DNA of 40,463 bases. Origin: Desulfoluna sp. (GTDB taxonomy: Bacteria > Desulfobacterota > Desulfobacteria > Desulfobacterales > Desulfolunaceae). The position numbers and the translations under genes are program-made. The stretch is from assembly GCF_030145185.1 (NCBI RefSeq), contig NZ_JAQYWB010000052.1, forward strand, positions 1-40,463. Direction: 5' to 3'. Every line of letters starts with the position of its first letter. Within the stretch, counting starts at the first letter, position 1. Positions 34,744-40,463 of the stretch are shown here, piece after piece. The notes under the pieces were generated by a model. It did not search any database. It was not told where the DNA came from and saw only the letters and a list, made by a program, of their open reading frames with translations.

Positions 34744-35844
34744 TCAAAATCCGTACACCAGGGAGACAGACCCCATCCAGGAACTGTGTTGCAACCCGGC
34801 TTGGTCGGGGAAGCGGAAGGTTCCTTCAGCGATTGCCACGGAGATGTCCCCCGTGGTTCGGCTGTATTTGAGAATCCTCAGGTTGGAGGAAAGGGCAAGG
34901 TGGGTCGTGAGGGGATACGAGAGCCCGAGGGCGACCATCTGGTAGCGGATGTTGTCAAAGGTCTCTTGAGAGACCATACCGCGAAGAAGATGATGGTCTT
35001 CGTCTTTGGCCCATGCCCAGTTGCTTTTCGCGAAGCTGCCGGTCAGGGTCAGGTCGCGGACCTTGAGGTGGGCGCAAAATCCAAGGTAAGGTGCATACAT
35101 CCATTGCTCGAATGCGATCCCCGGAATGTTTTCAAAGTTGCCGTGTTGATCGCGAAACCCTTCCGGGGACGAATAGATGAACGTCCCGCCGTGATCCTCC
35201 CAGCCCCAATGGTCGTATCGAAAACCCACCAGTCCGGACATCCCCCAGGTCTCTTGTTTAAAAAAAGGGATGCGGAGCTGCACGTCGGCCATCTCTCCGT
35301 CGGTCAGGACGGTGGGGCTGACCGAATAATCTGACCAATCTGTGGGGTGTTGTTCCGACAACCAATCGTAGTCATCACCGAGGGAGGAAGCTCGCCCGAC
35401 GCGAGACCATGCGGAGAGGGACAGCGTGGCTTCATAAGGCAAGGGAATCGAGGCGGACAGGCCGACCACGGGAACATTTTCAAGGCGCCAAATCAACTCG
35501 CTGACTTTTTCCCCGACATCACCATAGACGATCTCATGGGACTCCCCGTTAACAATTCCCGCGTTGAGGCTCATGGAAAGGGAATGGTGTGACGAGGAGA
35601 ACCATTCAACACGTTGGGTGGGGCTTACGGCTGCTGCAACCGCCTGGCATGGCAAGTTCAGCGTTCCTGCCAAGATCAGGAACAGGGCCACGCCGGTTAT
35701 GCGCCTCGGCATCATGGGGGTGTTGGAAAAAAGAAAACCTACCGGCGAACATTCCCGCAGACATGACAAAAATGCATTATGACATTTCTTTATTTTTGAC
35801 AGGTGTGGCTGGAATTGAGTTGGATTGCGATGGGTTGTCTCCAT
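34744..35844 (-). CDS. Omptin-family outer-membrane protease
   Basis: 366 residues. After a signal peptide (about 46-72, GVALFLILAGTLNLPCQAVA) comes a ten-strand-type barrel like OmpT/Pla. Clear matches are SLNAGIVNGESHEIVY, GEKVSELIWRL, GGTFIYSSPEGFRD, APYLGF and the terminal aromatic SLVYGF. The four omptin catalytic positions are present: Asp158 and Asp160 in DDYDWL (OmpT D83/D85) and Asp283 and His285 in DEDHH (OmpT D210/H212). Omptins cut surface-accessible proteins and peptides, usually near basic residues. The start at 35844 is supported by a ribosome site (35856-35861) and a promoter just upstream, but gives 43 extra residues before the signal peptide. ATGs at 35715 and 35712 are alternatives without a ribosome site. 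It is the first gene of the cassette with two caspase lipoproteins. Confidence 0.92.
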   Translation of the reverse strand: METTHRNPTQFQPHLSKIKKCHNAFLSCLRECSPVGFLFSNTPMMPRRITGVALFLILAGTLNLPCQAVAAAVSPTQRVEWFSSSHHSLSMSLNAGIVNGESHEIVYGDVGEKVSELIWRLENVPVVGLSASIPLPYEATLSLSAWSRVGRASSLGDDYDWLSEQHPTDWSDYSVSPTVLTDGEMADVQLRIPFFKQETWGMSGLVGFRYDHWGWEDHGGTFIYSSPEGFRDQHGNFENIPGIAFEQWMYAPYLGFCAHLKVRDLTLTGSFAKSNWAWAKDEDHHLLRGMVSQETFDNIRYQMVALGLSYPLTTHLALSSNLRILKYSRTTGDISVAIAEGTFRFPDQAGLQHSSWMGSVSLVYGF

Positions 35845-35855
35845 ATCTCTGAGAT

Positions 35856-35881
35856 CTCCTTACACATTATGGAGTATAGCA
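35856..35881 (-). promoter_or_regulatory. Extended -10 promoter and ribosome site of the omptin gene
   Basis: On the minus strand, TGCTATACT (35873-35881) is an extended -10 element with no good -35. AAGGAG (35856-35861) lies 11 bases before ATG 35844. The predicted transcript start, about 35866, gives a very short leader and favours the 35844 start. Confidence 0.5.
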
Positions 35882-36302
35882 TCAACGGCTGCCCTGCCCC
35901 TCACCTGCCCCTTTAACGTGGGGCGCGGCGGGCCTATGGAAAAAAGCCCTCATACTTGTTAGTCAATGGAGCTTCTCTATCTTTTTTATTACTTGATTGT
36001 CAAATGATGAATTTAGTGGATTGGCATTGTACCTGCTGAGGACAAGGGGTAGCGGGGACAGGCAAGATACGTTCTCAATGGTTTAGGAACGACCACATAA
36101 TAAGTTGACCAAAAAACCTGCCTCCGGCGGGTCGCTTTTTGAAAAAAGCTCCCGTCTTCGCCTAAAGGCTACGCCGTGACAAGCCGCAAAAACTTTTGCG
36201 ATGAAATACCTTTCTCTTCTGCCTCAAGGTGGGAAGGCATAGTGAAAGCAATTATAAATAATATGTCGAGGTTGTCTTTAGTGTCGGGTGCCCGCAATCT
36301 TT

Positions 36303-36365
36303 TTAAAACCTGTTTGTCAAACTTTTCAAAAGTTTGGCCCCCGGCAGGGCCGCCGGAGGCTATTT
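36303..36365 (+). repeat. Family B palindromic repeat, copy 3
   Basis: AAACCTGTTTGTCAAAC, then TTTTCAAAAGTTTGGCCCCC and GGCAGGGCCGCCGGAGGC. The core is identical to copy 2 (22302-22380). The tail differs and runs into the family A element. Confidence 0.7.
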
Positions 36366-36392
36366 TGGCTACGTTATTCAATGTTCGTTCCT

Positions 36393-36535
36393 TAGCCCGA
36401 AGGGTTAGAAAATCGAGCCAAAAAATGTGGGTTACATTTTGTATTATTGAAATATCTGCACTTTTTATAATAACTTACTGTAATAAATACTTATTGCATT
36501 GGCATGATCGCTTTCTCATGAAATATCCGGGTTAG
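36393..36535 (-). repeat. MITE-like element, family A copy 3 (inverted)
   Basis: About 143 bp in the opposite orientation to copy 1. The plus strand reads TTAGCCCGAAGGGTTAGAAA, then GTTACATTTTGTATTATTGA, and ends TCATGAAATATCCGGGTTA. Length and order of blocks match copy 1. Confidence 0.7.
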
Positions 36536-36661
36536 ACCTCTTCTATTCCGACAGGCGCCCTTTGCCATGTATACCCTGAGGAATCATCCCCCATTTTGGG
36601 TGGTTTTCCCCCAAAATATCCCAAGGCCTTCAATGACCAGTGTTTTGAAAACAATCAAACA

Positions 36662-36690
36662 CAGGGCTGAGGAAGTCTTCCCCAGCCCTG
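36662..36690. terminator. Isolated hairpin, possible terminator
   Basis: CAGGGCTGAGGAAG (36662-36675) pairs with CTTCCCCAGCCCTG (36677-36690) with one mismatch. No gene ends close by and no T run follows, so its role is unclear. Confidence 0.35.
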
Positions 36691-37254
36691 CTCCGGCTTC
36701 TTGACTCTCAGCGTTTTTCTTTTGTCTCCATAAAATACCTCATAAGAACGGACATATACCGCATTTGTGGCACGCTTTATCTGTTTATGGCACAAATGAT
36801 GCTTTGAAAAATGCGCAAGATTCATCGATATGGGCCCAGGCAGTGACTCATTTGTACATCCTGCGACGGCTGGCTCCACATCAAATCCGGCGTAAATGAG
36901 CGCTGTAGCACATCTGCGCCAAGCCGATGATCACCTTACATTGGCACCATTCATTTTATAGGGCGGTTGCCCTTGCCTCACCTGAGATTCTAACGAAACC
37001 GGGCCTCCCCTACCCGGGTAATGACGACACCATTGCCAGTGACAACCGACACCACAGACACGATGCAATGCGATCCTTTTATGAACCCTGCGCAGCCATA
37101 AGGCGTGACGTAAGAAACAGAGCCACACCTGAAAAATCTATTCGTTCCGGTGTTTAAACGGCGACGCTCACCTGATACCGCTGGCCAGCGAAAACGCTGC
37201 AAAAGGCTGGAGAATAAACCTGCCCTACATGGAATTATGATGGAAGGAGATGTC

Positions 37255-39006
37255 ATGAAAGTAAACAGCAGCAACTCGCCCACGATCCCGTCACGGGTCA
37301 TGGAAACGCTCACCCAGAAAATCATCCACCTCATCTTTGTGGTTTCGCTCTATTTATCAGGGGGGGTGCTGTATCGCAGGTTAAAGAAAAAAAGCAAGCA
37401 CCCCATGGTGCATCAGAAAAAACTTCTCAGGCAAATCCTCCGGAAAAATCGGAACACGCAATTTGGGATGGACCACAATTTTCGCCACATCCAATCCATT
37501 CAGGATTTCCGACAACAGGTTCCCGTCCAAACCTGGGACACCATAGCGCCCTATGTCAAACACCATACAAGCGGCGGAAGCAATGCCCTTGTGCCCGGGA
37601 AGCCCGTTTCCTATGCCGCCACAAGCGGTACAACGGGCAGCCCCAAATACATCCCCATCACCAGCGAGATCATGAAGAAGTCCCACATCAACACCGGCAG
37701 GATCTTTACCTACAAGACCCACAAAGACTACCCGGAGTTGAAAAATGGCAAGATTCTCGCCGTGGTTTCACCTGCTGAAGAGGGTGTCGTGGAAGACGGA
37801 ACGCCTTACGGTTCCACATCAGGTCACCTGGTGAAAGGACTGCCCTCTGTGATTCGGCATAAATACCCGGTGCCCTATGAGATCTTCGCCATCAAAGATT
37901 ACAGCTCGAAATATTATGCCATTCTCAGGTGCTCCCTGGACCAGGATATCACCATGATCAATTCAGCCAACGCGAGCACCCTTGTCCTCCTCGCAAAAAA
38001 AGCCGATGAATGGAAAGATCGTCTGATCCGCGATATTCGATCGGGAACCCTCTGCGAGACCCTTACCCTTGACGAAAAGACAAGAACCCTTGTTGAAAAA
38101 CGACTCACCCCCCGGCCCAACCTGGCAGAGAGATTGGAACGGCTCATCAGGGAAGAGCCGGACAACCGCCTGCTGCCGAAGCACTACTGGCCGAGCCTGT
38201 TCCTGGCCGGATGCTGGACAGGGGGCAACTCCAGCATCTACCTTCAGGAGATGAAAGCCTGGTACGGTGAGATCACCATCCGAGACATCGGATACCTCGC
38301 CTCTGAAGTGCGGGGATCCATTCCCCTCTGGCGCGATTCCAATGCCGGAATCCTGACCTTCGATCAGAATTTTTTCGAGTTTGTCCCCCTCACCGATGAT
38401 GGCAGCCAGCCTGACGTCCTCACCCTGGACCAGTTGAAACAGGGCGAACAATATGACATCCTCGTTACCACCTTGGCCGGTCTCTACCGATACCGCATCA
38501 ACGACATCATCGAAGTGACGGGCTTCTACGAAAAGGTCCCCACCATACGCTTTGTTCAAAAAGGAAGCGGGGTCACCAGCATCACCGGCGAAAAACTCTA
38601 CGAGCAGCAGCTTATCGACGCCGTGGAAAAAACCAAAGCGACCCTCGGCGTCAAAACCACCTTCTACATGGGCCTGGCCCATGTAGAAAAAAGCCGCTAC
38701 GTACTCTATATCGAGTTTTCGCCCTCTCCCCCTGAAAACGCCAAAACCAAATTCACGGCCTTGCTTGATGAAAACCTCAAGGAGGTCAATATGGAATACC
38801 GAGTCAAACGGGACTCCATGCGGCTGCACCCCGTGGAGCTGCGGGAACTGGCGAGTGGGGCCTACGAAAAAATGAGACTCGAAAAAATCAGCCAGGGGTG
38901 CCGCGAAGCTCAGTTCAAACCCACCCTGCTCACCCAGGACATAACCATGATCGAAAGCTTTGAGGTCATTCGGGTGATCCAACCGGACTATCAGAAAGCG
39001 AGCTAA
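37255..39006 (+). CDS. GH3-family acyl-adenylating/amidating enzyme
   Basis: 583 residues from ATG 37255, preceded by an AAGGAG site. The open frame to 37150 upstream looks non-coding. The protein belongs to the GH3 branch of the ANL adenylating superfamily. Landmarks are ATP motif 1 SGTTGSPKYIP (124-134), motif 2 GYLASEVRGSIP (346-357) and motif 3 YRYRINDIIEVTGF (411-424). Plant GH3 proteins couple carboxylic acids such as jasmonate or auxin to amino acids through an acyl-AMP. Bacterial members have largely unknown substrates. Unusually there is a hydrophobic segment at residues 23-40 followed by RRLKKKSK, suggesting membrane anchoring. It is followed after 15 bases by the truncated alpha/beta hydrolase gene, so a biosynthesis/hydrolysis pair acting on a lipid or amide is a reasonable guess. 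Confidence 0.9.
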   Translation: MKVNSSNSPTIPSRVMETLTQKIIHLIFVVSLYLSGGVLYRRLKKKSKHPMVHQKKLLRQILRKNRNTQFGMDHNFRHIQSIQDFRQQVPVQTWDTIAPYVKHHTSGGSNALVPGKPVSYAATSGTTGSPKYIPITSEIMKKSHINTGRIFTYKTHKDYPELKNGKILAVVSPAEEGVVEDGTPYGSTSGHLVKGLPSVIRHKYPVPYEIFAIKDYSSKYYAILRCSLDQDITMINSANASTLVLLAKKADEWKDRLIRDIRSGTLCETLTLDEKTRTLVEKRLTPRPNLAERLERLIREEPDNRLLPKHYWPSLFLAGCWTGGNSSIYLQEMKAWYGEITIRDIGYLASEVRGSIPLWRDSNAGILTFDQNFFEFVPLTDDGSQPDVLTLDQLKQGEQYDILVTTLAGLYRYRINDIIEVTGFYEKVPTIRFVQKGSGVTSITGEKLYEQQLIDAVEKTKATLGVKTTFYMGLAHVEKSRYVLYIEFSPSPPENAKTKFTALLDENLKEVNMEYRVKRDSMRLHPVELRELASGAYEKMRLEKISQGCREAQFKPTLLTQDITMIESFEVIRVIQPDYQKAS

Positions 39007-39021
39007 ATTCCAGGAGGGACT

Positions 39022-39624
39022 ATGAAACATTTCGTTCAGATCAACCTGCTTGTGTTGGGGCTTTGGCTGGCCGTGCTGCAGCCCGGTGACGCCCTGGGGG
39101 CGGACCATTCATGCCTGCATCAGGTCCGATCCTTTTCAAGCGACCATCAGTTGAACAACCCTTTTGATGAGGAGCGGATCAACGGGGAGCCCTTTGAGTT
39201 TACCCAGGAGTATCTGAAGATCCCCTTTATTCCAGACTCCGGATTCCGATTTCTTATCCGCTACACAAGGTGGAAGCCATCTGCGGAGAACGCAAACGGA
39301 AAGGTTATTATTTATAACCACGGTCTTCAAAGCCACCGGGGATGGTTCAATGGTACAGCAGAAGATTTTTATGATCAGGGGTACACGGTCTACGCCTTTG
39401 ATCGCATAGGGTGCGGCGAATCCACCGTCATCCGGGGTTCCATGTTCGAACGCATGTTGTCCGATGATGAGGCCCTCACCTTGCCTGTTGCCCGGGGGGA
39501 TCTGCGGGCTCTTTTTCTTCTGCAGGACTCGGTACAGAAACCAAGGGACAGGCACCAGGCACCGGTCCGTAAATCTCATATCATGAGGTGTTCTTCTCAG
39601 CTGATTCCAGCACAAAAAAAATGA
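39022..39624 (+). pseudogene. Alpha/beta hydrolase, 3'-truncated by a repeat
   Basis: 200 codons with a GGAGG site. The signal peptide (about 1-26) precedes the N-terminal half of an alpha/beta hydrolase of lysophospholipase type: VIIYNHGLQSHRGW (oxyanion region) and YAFDRIGCGES (126-134). The nucleophile elbow (G-x-S-x-G) and the later catalytic Asp and His are missing. From about 39541 the frame runs into the family C repeat (GGGACAGGC at 39545) and ends with unrelated residues. The gene is therefore broken, or encodes an inactive exported fragment. The original was probably co-transcribed with the GH3 gene, 15 bases upstream, and the repeat arrival cut it. Confidence 0.85.
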
Positions 39625-39765
39625 TAACCCCGGTGATTCTATCTAAAGTTAATGTGTAATTGTAAATCGATGCCCGAAGAGGCCAATGCAGGAACAGCCC
39701 TTCCAGATGCCATAGCGAAGGACATATGCCCTCACGTCAACAGGAATGGGTGCTGAATTCGTTCT
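39545..39765. repeat. Family C dispersed repeat, copy 2
   Basis: About 220 bp matching 21611-21843 from GGGACAGGC through AATCTCATATCATGAGGT to GTGCTGAATTCGTT. The first 35 bases have exactly the same spacing in both copies. It interrupts the alpha/beta hydrolase and lies 41 bases from the 3' end of the RAYT gene. Confidence 0.65.
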
Positions 39766-39805
39766 TATCAATTGCAGACTTTTGCTATGCAGCGACAGAA
39801 AACCG

Positions 39806-40463
39806 TCAAGCCTCTCTCAATCGTTTCATGGAGTACATGCCGTCAAAGCCGTTGACCCGCTTTGGCACGCGTTCCCGGCTCCCATAAAGCCGATCCTTAA
39901 AGATTTCATAGGTTCCGATAACAAAAGACTTGGAGCCGATAATTCCCGAGTCGGTAAAATACCGGGTTCGGGACCTGAACTGCCGGATGCGATCCAGCTC
40001 AAAATTTTTCTCCTTTTCTGACTGAAACACCCGCGCCACAATCGCGGCCTTGCCCCGTTTTTTAACCGACCCCGCATGATAGAGAAATTCACGGTATTTT
40101 TGCAGTCGTTCAGCGCTCTCCACCCCGAACTCCACCAGCCCGAAGTCCAGGGAGAGAAAATCATCTCGGTTTCCCGTCTGCACATGGTGCCCGATGGAGC
40201 ACCAGCGGTAGTCCTCCGGCCGCTTTACAATACCCGCCCTCACAGCGTTTAAATCTATATAGGCCAAGCAGTTAATAACTGTCTCACCTTTCTCTACTAT
40301 CACGCTTTTAAACCGCTCGCCCCAGAGGGTCCCCCGGCGATTCTTTTTCCGGTTATAGATCCGTGAAAAGGTCTGCTTGATATCCTTTACATACCAGGAC
40401 AAGCTTGAAAACCGTTCTCGGTAGTGCTCCAGTTGGCCTTCAGGGAACTCCGTGCCTTTTGTG
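39806..40463 (-). CDS. REP-associated tyrosine transposase (IS200-like Y1), 5' end outside window
   Basis: The frame is open to the right edge (219 codons seen) and ends at TGA 39806. A TTG at 40402 could look like a start, but coding continues upstream (GQLEHYRERFSSLSWYVKD), so the N-terminus with the HUH motif lies outside. Visible landmarks are WYVKDIKQTFSRIYN, GTLWGERFKSVIVE, the catalytic tyrosine block CLAYIDLNAVRAGIV-RPEDYRW and the C-terminal RTRYFTDSGIIGS with FDGMYSMKR. RAYTs are domesticated IS200/IS605-type nucleases that act on REP hairpins. It has no disabling mutation in the visible part. It belongs to a different subgroup from the broken RAYT at 20255-21242. The neighbouring family C repeat is a candidate substrate. 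Confidence 0.9.
   Translation of the reverse strand, partial: TKGTEFPEGQLEHYRERFSSLSWYVKDIKQTFSRIYNRKKNRRGTLWGERFKSVIVEKGETVINCLAYIDLNAVRAGIVKRPEDYRWCSIGHHVQTGNRDDFLSLDFGLVEFGVESAERLQKYREFLYHAGSVKKRGKAAIVARVFQSEKEKNFELDRIRQFRSRTRYFTDSGIIGSKSFVIGTYEIFKDRLYGSRERVPKRVNGFDGMYSMKRLREA

Larger units (their letters stand above)
35882..37254. other. Long intergenic region with repeats
   Basis: No convincing gene. It contains a GGGGACAGGC match (36054-36063), a possible inverted family B piece (about 36117-36150), family B copy 3, family A copy 3 and a near-perfect hairpin at 36662-36690. The frames of 60-115 codons lack recognisable features. The GH3 promoter should lie near the right end. Confidence 0.5.

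Noticed and set aside
36655-36879. 74-codon minus-strand frame as a gene
   Set aside because: Contains the near-perfect hairpin at 36662-36690 and has no supporting features.
37963-39108. 381-codon open frame on the minus strand
   Set aside because: Opposite the GH3 gene, which has intact adenylation motifs.

Overview
The window looks like a chromosomal segment of a Gram-negative anaerobe, most likely a deltaproteobacterium of the Desulfobacterota (Desulfobacterales-like). This is an inference from gene content: several hybrid histidine kinases, a hemerythrin-GGDEF protein, outer-membrane-type lipoproteins, an omptin, a bacterial GH3 protein, REP-associated tyrosine transposases (RAYTs) and many short dispersed palindromic repeats. 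No rRNA, tRNA or CRISPR array was seen.

Layout. 1-2770: the 3' end of glucose-6-phosphate isomerase, a bidirectional terminator, then fabH and a PpiC/SurA-type periplasmic foldase on the minus strand. 2771-5370: a repeat-rich stretch around a hemerythrin-diguanylate cyclase, holding a relic of a permease 3' end and two related fragments of an unknown gene. 5371-12201: a tightly coupled four-gene minus-strand phosphorelay operon (BvgS-like sensor, REC-kinase, single REC, REC-PAS-kinase-REC) with no DNA-binding output gene. 12604-17730: a purine-salvage operon of a divergent adenine-deaminase paralogue, a canonical adenine deaminase and an NCS2-type permease, preceded by a leader that can fold. 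17731-22474: mostly repeats, one lipoprotein pair, and a RAYT pseudogene split by a small palindromic element. 22475-27396: an orphan hybrid kinase with a periplasmic binding-protein domain, convergent with a metallo-beta-lactamase-fold protein. 27871-35881: an omptin outer-membrane protease followed by two large lipoproteins that each join beta-propeller-like repeats to a caspase-like (C14) protease domain. 37255-39624: a bacterial GH3 adenylating enzyme followed by a truncated alpha/beta hydrolase. 39806-end: a RAYT that runs off the window.

The most notable locus is the omptin plus twin caspase-propeller lipoprotein cassette. All three proteins have export signals, the genes are co-oriented, an extended -10 promoter can be read upstream of the omptin, and a strong terminator follows the last gene. 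I read it as a candidate cell-envelope protease system. The second theme is small mobile sequences: at least five families of short repeats lie between genes here, and one of them interrupts a RAYT gene. Coding regions are mostly on the minus strand. The lipoprotein pair and the orphan kinase are visibly more AT-rich than the purine and GH3 genes, which is compatible with different origins.
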